From Oscillibacter sp. UBA6647 (GTDB taxonomy: Bacteria; Bacillota; Clostridia; Oscillospirales; Oscillospiraceae), in the NCBI GenBank assembly GCA_002455655.1, contig DKLF01000009.1:1-14720 (forward strand): 14,720 nt of DNA, given 5' to 3'. A program made the position numbers and the translations under genes. The stretch's first letter is position 1. Each line of letters begins with the position of its first letter. The notes under the pieces were generated by a model, which did no database searches, had not been told where the DNA came from, and saw only the letters and a program-made list of their open reading frames with translations. Shown here in pieces: positions 1-6,865 of this stretch.

Positions 1-30
1 CCGCCGCCCATATGGGCGGCGGGCGCTTTT
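1..30 (-). terminator. Palindromic hairpin after the lysin gene, probable operon terminator
   Basis: Positions 1-22 form a perfect GC-rich inverted repeat (CCGCCGCCCAT and its complement). It starts ten bases past the end of the endolysin gene, where the terminator of the minus-strand operon is expected. On the plus strand it is followed by GCGCTTTT, which suggests a bidirectional terminator. The U-tract that would serve the minus-strand transcript lies outside the window, so this half cannot be confirmed. Confidence 0.6.
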
Positions 31-40
31 GGTGAAAAAC

Positions 41-736
41 TTACTGTTTAAGCGTCTTCAAAAACCTCTGCAAAAACACCAGCATCTGCTCTCTGGTGCA
101 CCAGCTTTTATACTGATAGGTTCCGTCGCCAGCGCCCAGTACAATCCCATTTTTCTCCGCCCATGCACGGGCCTCCTCCGAGAAATCGCCGGGAGGCAGC
201 TCCCCTCGTTTTTGCAGCCATACGTTCATCATCGTGTCAAAGTCGTTTTGGGTCATTTCTTCCTCCTCATACTCGGGGCGAAGCGCCCCCACCGCATAAC
301 GCGCAGCCCGTGTCCTCCGCTGCACCTCTCCGCCGTTGGCGTCACTGAGTGTCCCGGTATTTCCCTCAATCGTCACAAGACTCCCGTCGGTGTTTACCCG
401 TTCCACCACGCCCATGTGCTCAATAACGGTTCCACTGAATTGGAAAAATACCAGATCTCCAGGCTGATAGTTTTTTTCCGCAAACCGCCCATTTTTTCGG
501 GCCCAATTTGCCAGAGCGCCGCTGGAGGCGGTTTTGCCGCCGCCATAGAACAGCCCGCTCAGTCCCGCTTCCCGGAAGCACCACCAAAGAAATACACAAC
601 ACCACGGATAGCTGTCTCCGGACATCTCCCTTCCGTAGTAGGCCGTGTTGTATTTCACTTGGTTACTTCCAGCCGGGGATTCCTTCGTTCCCAGCTCGCG
701 CCGTGCAACGGTCAGCAGTTTTTCAGCCCCAGTCAT
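41..736 (-). CDS. Phage endolysin: CHAP amidase with SLH-like C-terminal domain
   Basis: A 231-residue peptidoglycan hydrolase that should cleave the cell wall to release particles. Residues about 1-155 match a CHAP (NlpC/P60-type) fold: the catalytic cysteine is C46 in YPWCCVF, the histidine is H107 in IEHMGVVE, and the third polar residue is E124 or N126 in TIEGNTG. An acidic linker (EYEEEE, 155-160) leads to residues about 165-228, where AWAEKNGIVLGAGDGTY followed by TREQMLVFLQRF resembles one S-layer-homology repeat. That module would anchor the enzyme to cell-wall polymers. There is no signal peptide, which fits holin-dependent export. The ATG at 736 overlaps the holin stop as ATGA, so the two are probably translationally coupled. 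The catalytic class is clear; amidase versus endopeptidase cannot be told from sequence. Confidence 0.9.
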   Translation of the reverse strand: MTGAEKLLTVARRELGTKESPAGSNQVKYNTAYYGREMSGDSYPWCCVFLWWCFREAGLSGLFYGGGKTASSGALANWARKNGRFAEKNYQPGDLVFFQFSGTVIEHMGVVERVNTDGSLVTIEGNTGTLSDANGGEVQRRTRAARYAVGALRPEYEEEEMTQNDFDTMMNVWLQKRGELPPGDFSEEARAWAEKNGIVLGAGDGTYQYKSWCTREQMLVFLQRFLKTLKQ

Positions 737-984
737 GTTTTGTCCGCGCTCTTCAACGCGTCCGCGGCGTTCCGGGTTGCGTCTACTGCCTGCTTAACAC
801 TTTCAGCGTCCACCCTGCCCTCGGTAACGATATACGTCGTTACCGAGGCAATTGCCACCACTGCTCCCGCTACCGTGGAAATCACATTTTCATCCAGCCC
901 AAATACCATGGCAAGGCCTGTGACAATTCCCGCCACAGCGGCCCACAGCTTTCGCGAGCTAAGCTTTCTCAGCAATTCTTTCAT
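733..984 (-). CDS. Phage holin, two transmembrane segments
   Basis: An 83-residue membrane protein just before the lysin. It has a basic N-terminus (MKELLRKLSSRK), hydrophobic segments at about residues 13-30 and 34-53 separated by a short FGLDENV turn, and a soluble charged tail (YIVTEGRVDAESVKQAVD). This is the layout of small phage holins of Gram-positive hosts, which form lesions in the cytoplasmic membrane and let the lysin reach the wall. Its stop overlaps the lysin start by four bases. The assignment rests on topology and position. Which of the two small membrane proteins here is the true holin and which a partner or antiholin is not settled. Confidence 0.8.
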   Translation of the reverse strand: MKELLRKLSSRKLWAAVAGIVTGLAMVFGLDENVISTVAGAVVAIASVTTYIVTEGRVDAESVKQAVDATRNAADALKSADKT

Positions 985-998
985 AAAATTCTCCCCTC

Positions 999-1265
999 TC
1001 AGAAATCCTCGTCCATTCCCATCGCCGCATCATAAATGATGCCGCCCCGGGTGTTCTCCGCCTTGCTCTTCCCAAAATACGCCGCCAGCACCACCGCCGT
1101 GGACGCTTGCAGCGCTCCAATCAGCGTAGTGAGATATGGCAGCGTCCCAGCAAACTGGCTGCGGATCGCCAGATAGCAAAAATACAGCACCACACATGTG
1201 CAGATTGCGTCCAGGCTCAAAATACCCAGCGCAATGACTTTTGATGCCGTCAATTTTCCCTTCAT
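999..1265 (-). CDS. Small two-TM phage membrane protein, second holin or holin partner
   Basis: An 88-residue protein starting at ATG 1265, which overlaps the previous stop as ATGA. The reading frame stays open upstream to 1547, but that part lies inside the preceding gene. Hydrophobic segments sit at about residues 9-34 (VIALGILSLDAICTCVVLYF) and 42-63, followed by YFGKSKAENTRGG and an acidic end (MGMDEDF). It lies between the XhlA-like gene and the holin, so a lysis role is likely. I recognise the type as a small membrane protein of clostridial prophages but cannot name a defined family. It may be a holin, an antiholin or a lysis accessory protein. Confidence 0.65.
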   Translation of the reverse strand: MKGKLTASKVIALGILSLDAICTCVVLYFCYLAIRSQFAGTLPYLTTLIGALQASTAVVLAAYFGKSKAENTRGGIIYDAAMGMDEDF

Positions 1266-1558
1266 ATAGAGCCTCCCCTCGTCAGCAGGAAGGTGACAAA
1301 CGCCCCCGCCAGAATCAAGAGGACTTTGTCCACCAGTCCATCCCACCGTTTTCCCGGCCGCCGCTCCAGCGCATCCATTTTCTCTCCCAGCCGCGCTACA
1401 CTGTCGGCCACCGTCTCCTGCTTTGTCGCCAGCACCTCCACCGCCGTAGCCAGCCGCCGCAGCGTCTCCTGACTCTGCTCCAGCGCGCCGATCCGTCGAA
1501 TGTTGGAAGATACACGCTCCTCCAGTGCGGTGATTCGTCCGCTCCACTCCTGTTCCAT
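1262..1558 (-). CDS. XhlA-like lysis protein, coiled coil plus C-terminal TM
   Basis: A 98-residue protein with a heptad-rich helical stretch from about residue 8 to 68 (ALEERVSSNIRRIGALEQ and onward), a short basic patch (RRPGKR), and one C-terminal hydrophobic segment (LLILAGAFVTFLLT) ending in RGGSI. This is the architecture of XhlA of PBSX, a membrane-associated protein that works with holin and amidase in lysis. The start at 1558 is chosen because the XkdU-like gene ends at 1560, although the frame is open further upstream. In PBSX, xhlA follows the tail-fibre genes; here it directly follows the XkdU-like gene. Family confidence is moderate because coiled coils are poor identifiers. Confidence 0.7.
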   Translation of the reverse strand: MEQEWSGRITALEERVSSNIRRIGALEQSQETLRRLATAVEVLATKQETVADSVARLGEKMDALERRPGKRWDGLVDKVLLILAGAFVTFLLTRGGSI

Positions 1559-1559
1559 A

Positions 1560-2126
1560 TTACACCGCCAATTCAAAGCTGTGCCACGTGTGTGCCGCTG
1601 TCTCCACCGCACTCCATGTCCACCCATAGTCCTCACATTCCGACCAGAGCATATAGCGGAAGTAAAACTCCGTCTCCAGATGACAGGGAATGATGTCCAG
1701 CACAATTTTTTGAATCTGCGTAAATTCTTCCGGAATTCCCCCCACCTCCGGGAAAATCACCCGGATGTGGCCTCCCCCCATCTCCTGTGCCAGCGCCTTG
1801 ATCCCGCAGCCGCTGATGGTGCGGTTGATTGCGTCCAGTGAAAAGCTGTCCGCGTCAATCTGCATCAGTGCCGCAATGGCGTTCCGCCGGAGGGCAACGG
1901 TGTTTGCCGCAGGCCGCCTTGCAAACAGTTCTTCCCGGCGAAGCAGTCCCTCTCCCTGCGCCGTGCCCGTCAGCGCCTCCCGCTCGATATATTCAAGACG
2001 GTCCGAACACTCATCCAGACCCGCGCCTTGGGCAAACAGTTCACTTTCGCTCAGCGTCCCGTCCCGAAGGTCATATATGCCTAAAGGCGCCAGCAGATTT
2101 TTCAAATGCGATTCATAGCCCGCCAT
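1560..2126 (-). CDS. XkdU-like baseplate/tail protein (DUF2313, Mu gp48-like)
   Basis: A 188-residue protein that in PBSX and Mu-type tails joins the baseplate periphery and links it to the fibres. The N-terminal stretch LLAPLGIYDLRDGTLSESEL with GAGLDE (residues about 11-39) is characteristic of the family. The C-terminus ends in a tryptophan-rich segment (YGWTW, then HTWHSFELAV), also typical. The gene begins one base after the baseplate J stop, the usual XkdT-XkdU pairing. What follows is odd: in PBSX-type clusters the next gene is a tail fibre, whereas here the lysis genes begin two bases after its stop. Family call is strong; the exact structural contact is inferred. Confidence 0.85.
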   Translation of the reverse strand: MAGYESHLKNLLAPLGIYDLRDGTLSESELFAQGAGLDECSDRLEYIEREALTGTAQGEGLLRREELFARRPAANTVALRRNAIAALMQIDADSFSLDAINRTISGCGIKALAQEMGGGHIRVIFPEVGGIPEEFTQIQKIVLDIIPCHLETEFYFRYMLWSECEDYGWTWSAVETAAHTWHSFELAV

Positions 2127-2127
2127 G

Positions 2128-3186
2128 TCATGCCCCCATTTCCGTCACGCGCATCTCGCCGAGAATATACAAGGTCGTGGCACTTCCCTGCCTGTCCGAG
2201 GAAGGAGACAGAATATGATAGTTTTTCACACCGCTCACGGCGTAGATCAGCCGACCAAGCTCTGCCAGCAGAATGGGCTTTCCCAGCAGCTTTCCTGTGA
2301 GCCATCCGACAATTGCCTGTTCCACCGCGCTTTTTACCGCCGCAAAGTTCCCATTCTCACCCACGTCCAGTTCCACCGTGACATTTAAACGGCTCTCCTC
2401 CGGGGCCAGCACACGTACATCCACGGCAATCTCCCTCTTTGCCTGCAAATCGGCTTCCACCGCTCGCAGCAGCGCCGCGTCCGGCGCCCCCGAAGATTTT
2501 GCAACGTACACATCCACCGTGCCAATACCTCTCGCCCGGCCCACCGCTACCGCCGCGGCTACGCCCTGATGCCGGAGTGCCTGTTCCTCGTAAAAGGCGG
2601 CGTTGGCCCCGTTTGGCAGCCGCTCAAAGCTGTCCAGCACCCTTGTGCGGAGAGCTTCGTCGCTTTCTGCGTCCGCCCCGCCGGAAAATGCCGCCGGATT
2701 TGTGCATCCGGTAATTCCCATGGGACATGCCGCCAGCACCGTTATGCTCCACGCCGCGGCATTGCCGCCGCTTCCAGATTCCAGCGCTTCTGCGGGCACG
2801 TCCGTCGTCAGCGCCCCCGCCGCCAGCACTGCCGCCCGGGTGGTCTGAAATCGCATCCCGCCCTCCGTCATGCACACGCTTCCCATAGGGATGCTCAAAT
2901 CCTGCAGCGGCGCCTCCTCCACAGAAAACCGCAATGTCCCCGCCGCCCGCGTCGCCGCCTGACGGGCAATCCCCCGCATGGCCGCGTGGTCGTCCAGATA
3001 AGCACCTTGGGCGGTCTGTGGAAAACTTTGATTCAGCACCCAGTCCGCCTGACATTCCAGCGCCTGCACCTGCGCCGCCACCGCATACAGCCGTACTGCC
3101 AGATCACAGGTGTCCTCCGCGCCGTAACCAGACCGCTCCCGAAACGCCGAGAGCAGCTCCTGATAAATTTCATCCGTTGTTCTCAT
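2128..3186 (-). CDS. Baseplate J-like wedge protein (XkdT)
   Basis: A 352-residue baseplate wedge protein of contractile tails. The N-terminus (TTDEIYQELLSAFRERSGY) and the segment GAYLDDHAAMRGIAR at residues 61-75 are hallmarks of the Baseplate_J family. The central region is rich in small residues and beta strands (PMGSVCMTEGGMRF), and the C-terminal half carries NVTVELDVGENGNF. Wedges of this family form the iris-like ring that opens on contraction. Its length is normal for the family. The gene sits between the gp25/XkdS-like and XkdU-like genes, the standard order. The family call is very secure. Confidence 0.93.
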   Translation of the reverse strand: MRTTDEIYQELLSAFRERSGYGAEDTCDLAVRLYAVAAQVQALECQADWVLNQSFPQTAQGAYLDDHAAMRGIARQAATRAAGTLRFSVEEAPLQDLSIPMGSVCMTEGGMRFQTTRAAVLAAGALTTDVPAEALESGSGGNAAAWSITVLAACPMGITGCTNPAAFSGGADAESDEALRTRVLDSFERLPNGANAAFYEEQALRHQGVAAAVAVGRARGIGTVDVYVAKSSGAPDAALLRAVEADLQAKREIAVDVRVLAPEESRLNVTVELDVGENGNFAAVKSAVEQAIVGWLTGKLLGKPILLAELGRLIYAVSGVKNYHILSPSSDRQGSATTLYILGEMRVTEMGA

Positions 3187-3196
3187 GTTTTTTCTG

Positions 3197-3535
3197 TCAC
3201 CGCACCGTAAGCTGCAGATTCAGTTCCTCCCCCTCATAGTTTATCCGCACCGTGAGATGTTCGCCCTCCAGCCCCACCTGCTCCACACGCAGATTTTTTT
3301 CCTCCGCCAGCGCCTGTGCCACCGCCGCTTCCGCGGCACTTTGCCTGTGAGAAGGGGCTTCGCCTCCCAGCGCGTACAATGTGCTACCCAAGTCCTCCAA
3401 AAACGGAAACCTGCCCCGCCTTGCCGTCAGCCTGAACAGCACTCTTTGCAGCAGCGCGTCCCGGCCCTTTACCCGAACCGTTCCGCCTACGCCGTCGGCC
3501 ACATAGTCTCCGCCATTGATTTTCAGCTCCGTCAT
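3197..3535 (-). CDS. Baseplate wedge protein, gp25/XkdS-like
   Basis: A 112-residue protein in the position of XkdS. The core GRDALLQRVLFRLTARRGRF followed by FLEDLGSTLYAL resembles the gp25/W-type family, in which a conserved stretch packs the wedge against the sheath and tube. The C-terminus is a beta hairpin region (HLTVRINYEGEELNLQLTVR). ATG 3535 was chosen because it overlaps the spike stop as ATGA and is preceded by GGAGGAGAA. The frame is open upstream to 3811 but runs inside the spike gene. Role is inferred from family and synteny. Confidence 0.8.
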   Translation of the reverse strand: MTELKINGGDYVADGVGGTVRVKGRDALLQRVLFRLTARRGRFPFLEDLGSTLYALGGEAPSHRQSAAEAAVAQALAEEKNLRVEQVGLEGEHLTVRINYEGEELNLQLTVR

Positions 3536-3954
3536 TCCGATTCTCCTCCGCATGTGCAGGACTTGTAGATCTCGCCGTTTATGCGCAGCGCCCCGGTTAC
3601 CTCCACCTGCCCCGTCAGAAGGATTCTGCCCCGCAGCTCCACCGTCCCGTCGTTTTTGAGGTATACGCTTCCGCCTTCGGCGTGAATGTATACCTCGCCG
3701 GGCCGAAGACCGGCGGGTGCGACCGTCTGCTTCGCACCCGCCACGCAGGACTCCTCCCCTCCGGTTCCACCCTTGATGACCAGCACCGTCTCTCCCGCAG
3801 CAGGCCGCCACGCATATCCTCCCGGCCCGTAAACCGGGAGCGCCCGCACCTCGCCTCTGGTGACCACGCCCGCACTTTCTCCCGAAATACTTGTCACGCC
3901 CAGATCAGCCCCAGACGCGGATACCCCCGGCTTTGTCTGCTTTGATAACCACAT
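3532..3954 (-). CDS. Baseplate spike, OB-fold plus beta-helix (gpV/Gp45-like)
   Basis: A 140-residue candidate for the membrane-piercing spike. Residues about 30-78 (RGEVRALPVYGPGGYAWRP, then GETVLVIKGG) look like the OB-fold of gpV/Gp45-type spikes. Residues about 84-130 are short alternating strands (VYIHAEGGSVYLKNDGTVEL) typical of the trimeric beta-helix. The protein ends KSCTCGGESE, placing a C-x-C pair (C133, C135) at the expected tip. ATG 3954 follows GAGGAGAAAAAAGCG, a good ribosome site, and is preferred over a GTG at 3990 that overlaps the upstream gene. It occupies the XkdR position. It could alternatively be a plain XkdR-type protein, but the beta-helix pattern favours a spike. 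Confidence 0.78.
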   Translation of the reverse strand: MWLSKQTKPGVSASGADLGVTSISGESAGVVTRGEVRALPVYGPGGYAWRPAAGETVLVIKGGTGGEESCVAGAKQTVAPAGLRPGEVYIHAEGGSVYLKNDGTVELRGRILLTGQVEVTGALRINGEIYKSCTCGGESE

Positions 3955-3979
3955 CGCTTTTTTCTCCTCTCCCTCCGGG

Positions 3980-4921
3980 TCATTTCTCACGCAGCGTCAG
4001 TGTAACGGATTCTCCGCCACCGTCGGCCCGGGTTCTGGCCTCCACCACGCGATAGGTCCCCGCCAGTCCCATCCGCGCCAGCCTTAAAACCGCCACATCG
4101 CCGGGAAACGCCAGAAAGCCCCCCGCCAGCGTCACCTCCACGGAAATCTCGTCCTCTTTGGACTTTGCAATCTGATACTCTCCGGTATACCGCATTTTGG
4201 CCCAAGTGCTCTGTCCCGGCGTATACAAAACCCGGCGGCACTGCCCTCCCCGGGCAATCCGCTCCTCGTTTCGCACGCTGTACGTCTGGTTTCTCGTCTT
4301 GTCGATTACCAATATTTCCGACAACACACCATAGTGATCTTCCCGTTTTACAAGCGATAAAACGTTTGATGAATCCGTAATTTCAAACGTCTTTCCCATT
4401 TTCTCCTTGTCCGCCCACAGCCGTCCAAACCGGTCAAGGCTTGGCGCAAAGTAGCCATAGGTCCTGCAAAAGTCCTCCAGCGCTTTCCACTGGCTGCTTC
4501 CAGCCGCCACGGTGTACATTTCCCCGCCGCTGCTGAGGCTTGCCGTTTTGTCGCAGGGAATCCCGTAGGGCGTCACATGGTTTCTGACGATTTCCTCAAG
4601 CGTTGCCCCCTGATAGGCTGCGGCCCGGGCCTCGTTGTCCAGCAACCGGGCGGCATACCCCCGTCCCGCAACCAGCGCGCTGAGGCCCTCCTCCGTCTGG
4701 CGAATCTCGTATTCATCCACAATGCCCCGCAGCAGCACGGCTTCCCCGTCCATCAGCGTAAACCCCGCCGCCTGTTGCAGCACCGGCTCCATTTCCGCCG
4801 TGTAAAGACACGTCACTGCAAAGCTGTCGCAGGGCACAGTACCCGTATAGCATACATCCCAGGTCAGCAGCGCAGGTAAATCAAACATTCCGTGGTTGCA
4901 CATCGTAATCCTTCCCGTCAT
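3980..4921 (-). CDS. Baseplate hub protein, XkdQ / gpD-like
   Basis: A 313-residue hub protein expected to form the central trimer beneath the tube that carries the spike. The segment GRGYAARLLDNEA at residues 86-98, followed by YQGATLEEIVRNHVTPYGI, is diagnostic of XkdQ/late-control-D-like proteins, as is the later WKALEDFCRTYGYF. The C-terminal third is beta-rich and ends SVTLTLREK. The gene overlaps the LysM gene stop as ATGA at 4918-4921 and sits in the XkdQ position. Length is normal. Family and role are secure. Confidence 0.88.
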   Translation of the reverse strand: MTGRITMCNHGMFDLPALLTWDVCYTGTVPCDSFAVTCLYTAEMEPVLQQAAGFTLMDGEAVLLRGIVDEYEIRQTEEGLSALVAGRGYAARLLDNEARAAAYQGATLEEIVRNHVTPYGIPCDKTASLSSGGEMYTVAAGSSQWKALEDFCRTYGYFAPSLDRFGRLWADKEKMGKTFEITDSSNVLSLVKREDHYGVLSEILVIDKTRNQTYSVRNEERIARGGQCRRVLYTPGQSTWAKMRYTGEYQIAKSKEDEISVEVTLAGGFLAFPGDVAVLRLARMGLAGTYRVVEARTRADGGGESVTLTLREK

Positions 4922-5493
4922 TTCACCCGCACCTGATTTCCCGCGTAGATGAGATTTGGATTTTTAATCTGGGGATTTGCTGTAATCAGGCTCTGAAGCG
5001 TCACGCCGTACCGCTTTGCAATTCCCCACAGCGTGTCCCCCTTTTTCACCGTGTACCATACGGCGGAGTCCGCGCTCTTTCCCGTCTCCCCCGCGCCGGT
5101 ACTCTCCGCAGCGGTGGCCGCCGCCGTGAGAGATGCGTTCTGTCGGCAATCCTCCCAAAACTCAAATGCATATCCCACAAAATCCGGCTGTGGCTCCTCC
5201 GTTAGCTGCAAAGACACAAAATATGCCTCCGCCGCCTGCCAGACGGGATGCACCAGCAGCCCCGGCCCATCCCGCTCAAATACCGCCGCCAGCTTTTGAA
5301 ATTCCTGATAGGCGTTCGCTCCCATAAACGCGCCCTGTCCCCGCATCACCCGGTGCCCCGGTCCCAACTCCTGCATGCAGTACTTCCCGAAGGGCACCTT
5401 GTGCACCGCAATTTTTCTCTGCCATGTGACGGAATATGTCTCCGGGTTGTGGGGCCATACATAGTCCTTATACCGCATCGGCGTCAGTTCCAC
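4918..5493 (-). CDS. LysM-containing baseplate protein, XkdP-like
   Basis: A 191-residue protein with an N-terminal phage domain (residues about 1-118; RGQGAFMGANAYQEFQKL and GLLVHPVWQAAEAYFVSLQL), an alanine/glycine-rich linker (about 119-144) and one LysM domain (146-190; YTVKKGDTLWGIAKRYGV, ending LIYAGNQVRVK). LysM binds N-acetylglucosamine-containing glycans. In contractile tails such proteins connect hub and tube, and LysM may help locate peptidoglycan or act as a structural fold. It occupies the XkdP position, immediately after the place where a tape measure is expected and before the hub. Domain call is certain; exact role is from synteny. Confidence 0.88.
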   Translation of the reverse strand: MELTPMRYKDYVWPHNPETYSVTWQRKIAVHKVPFGKYCMQELGPGHRVMRGQGAFMGANAYQEFQKLAAVFERDGPGLLVHPVWQAAEAYFVSLQLTEEPQPDFVGYAFEFWEDCRQNASLTAAATAAESTGAGETGKSADSAVWYTVKKGDTLWGIAKRYGVTLQSLITANPQIKNPNLIYAGNQVRVK

Positions 5494-5513
5494 GCCATCT
5501 CACCTCTCCTGTC

Positions 5514-6134
5514 TTAATACAGCGGATACCCGCCGTCATACCGTCTTGCGTCCCGCTGAAACGCCCGGGACAACTCTCCGGCGGACATTCCCCCGTCCAC
5601 TACAAGCATGGTCCCGGCAGACACTCCGCCGTCCGCCACCGGAACGGTCCCCGCAGTTCCATCATGAGTCCCCCTATCCTCGAAGAACTCCTCCGGGAAA
5701 ATCAGTTCAGCTCCGCCGAACCCTTGTCCCGCGCCGATGCTGTTTCTCTTCCAAACCGCATTCTTTTCAGCGTTCAGCTGCGCAGTGTCTGCCAGCCCAC
5801 TTTCCATAAACGGGCTCTCCGCTCCCATGCTCCCCGCTGAGGGAATTTCCGTAACTGTCATCTCCCGCATCCCCGCCGCCTGATGAAGCCGCCCTTCCCT
5901 GCGTCGTGCCAGCAACCGATTCCATGCCGCCATTTCTCCCGGCGAGCCCGGTCTTTCTTCCGATCCCTCATCGAAGGAGCGGAGCCGGAGAGCGCCGTCT
6001 CCGCCGCTCTCCGCCTCTGTCTCCCCGTTTCTCTCGGCCTGTTTCTCCTCGTCTTCCTTTCGCCGCTGCCCGCCGCCCAGCAAAAGGCCAAATATTGCTG
6101 CCTGCCGCCGCAGCGCTTCTTCTATGTAATTCAT
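5514..6134 (-). CDS. Unknown 206-residue protein in the tape-measure position
   Basis: I do not recognise this family. It lies between the chaperone-position gene (ATGA overlap at 6131-6134) and the LysM gene (20 bases away), exactly where PBSX-type clusters carry the long tape measure XkdO. The N-terminus (NYIEEALRRQ) is helical and followed by a short hydrophobic run (AAIFGLLLGGG, residues 12-22). Residues about 23-68 are highly charged and probably disordered. Residues 90-150 are mixed. Residues 164-188 contain a near repeat (VADGGVSAG, then VVDGGMSAG), and the end is ELSRAFQRDARRYDGGYPLY, which looks like a conserved motif. There is no long coiled coil and no second membrane segment as in normal tape measures. 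It may be a minimal tape measure, a tube-cap protein, or unrelated. The frame is intact and codon use matches its neighbours. Confidence 0.7.
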   Translation of the reverse strand: MNYIEEALRRQAAIFGLLLGGGQRRKEDEEKQAERNGETEAESGGDGALRLRSFDEGSEERPGSPGEMAAWNRLLARRREGRLHQAAGMREMTVTEIPSAGSMGAESPFMESGLADTAQLNAEKNAVWKRNSIGAGQGFGGAELIFPEEFFEDRGTHDGTAGTVPVADGGVSAGTMLVVDGGMSAGELSRAFQRDARRYDGGYPLY

Positions 6135-6445
6135 GCCCGCTCTCCCCGCATTGCCCGAAACCGTTCCGGGTCAAACCCGGCGTTTACTCCGGCGGGCATA
6201 GCAGTTTCCGCCTCTGCCAGCCGCCGCACAAGCGTCTCCATCTCTCCTGCCGTCAGCTCCTCTAAAATCGCCTCCGCGCTTTCAAACAGCCGCTCTTCCC
6301 CAAGGAAGCAGCTTTCCGCCAATACATGGGCATTGCACAAAAGCCCTCGTACCGTCTCGTTTTCTTCTTGTGCGGCTACATCCCGCCAAATGCCCAGCAG
6401 CCGTCCCGCCGAAAGCGGCATCAGTCTGTCCGGCGCCGTTTTCAT
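6131..6445 (-). CDS. Small protein in the tail assembly chaperone (XkdN/gpE) position
   Basis: A 104-residue, mostly helical and acidic protein (LLGIWRDVAAQEENETVRGLL, ending NAGFDPERFRAMRGERA when read in parts). It directly follows the tube gene with an ATGA overlap at 6442-6445, and its own stop overlaps the next start. In myophages this slot encodes the tail assembly chaperone, often made in two forms by frameshifting; I see no in-frame slippery heptamer here. No diagnostic motif is visible, so the call rests on size, helix content and position. It could also be a dedicated partner of the unusual 206-residue protein. Confidence 0.55.
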   Translation of the reverse strand: MKTAPDRLMPLSAGRLLGIWRDVAAQEENETVRGLLCNAHVLAESCFLGEERLFESAEAILEELTAGEMETLVRRLAEAETAMPAGVNAGFDPERFRAMRGERA

Positions 6446-6831
6446 GCCGTTATTTCAATGCGCCGGGAGGCCACCACGGTAATTTTTTCCGCTACCATGG
6501 CGTCCAGCTCGCCCTGTTCAGAGATCGTGCTCCACTGACAGCCCGAGTAGATGATCTTCCGGTCCGGCTTACAGATCACCAGCGAAAAATCGCTGAGCTC
6601 GTAAAAATTGATTCCGTCGGAAATCGCGTCGTCGGTGGCGTACAGGCGGGTCAGCTCCAACGTATACTTGCTTTGTCCCCCGATGGTCCCCACCGGCTCC
6701 CGCTCTCCAAATGCCTCCACGTTTTTGCTGGTCTTGCTGGCCTTGGCGGTGTAGCTCTGCACCACCGCCACCTTTTTTCCGTTCAGCTCCAGATAAATGT
6801 CCGCGCTGGTGGGAAATCCCATAACCTCCAT
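6442..6831 (-). CDS. Tail tube protein, contractile-tail type (XkdM position)
   Basis: A 129-residue, beta-rich protein that should polymerise into the inner tube. GFPTSADIYLELNGKKVAVVQ at its start (residues about 5-25) and the repeated strand/turn pattern through ELTRLYATDDAI and VAEKITVVASRRIEI fit a compact tube fold. It follows the sheath gene by 34 bases, the conserved sheath-tube pair. ATG 6831 is preceded by AAAGGAGCAAAAGCC, a good ribosome site. Only one tube gene is present. The family call relies on synteny and secondary-structure pattern. Confidence 0.8.
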   Translation of the reverse strand: MEVMGFPTSADIYLELNGKKVAVVQSYTAKASKTSKNVEAFGEREPVGTIGGQSKYTLELTRLYATDDAISDGINFYELSDFSLVICKPDRKIIYSGCQWSTISEQGELDAMVAEKITVVASRRIEITA

Positions 6832-6865
6832 GGCTTTTGCTCCTTTTCAGATATTTGTTTTCCGC

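Noticed and set aside
29..1039. A 336-codon plus-strand open frame across the lysin and holin genes
   Set aside because: It overlaps genes with clear CHAP and holin features on the minus strand and shows no domain of its own.
6166..6180. Hairpin CCGGGT-CAA-ACCCGG near the end of the chaperone-position gene, with GGGTTTG on the coding strand resembling a -1 slippery heptamer
   Set aside because: The zero-frame codons are GGG TTT GAC, so the heptamer is not in the frame needed for a -1 slip, and the hairpin overlaps it when it should lie downstream. The stop/start overlap suggests simple coupling.
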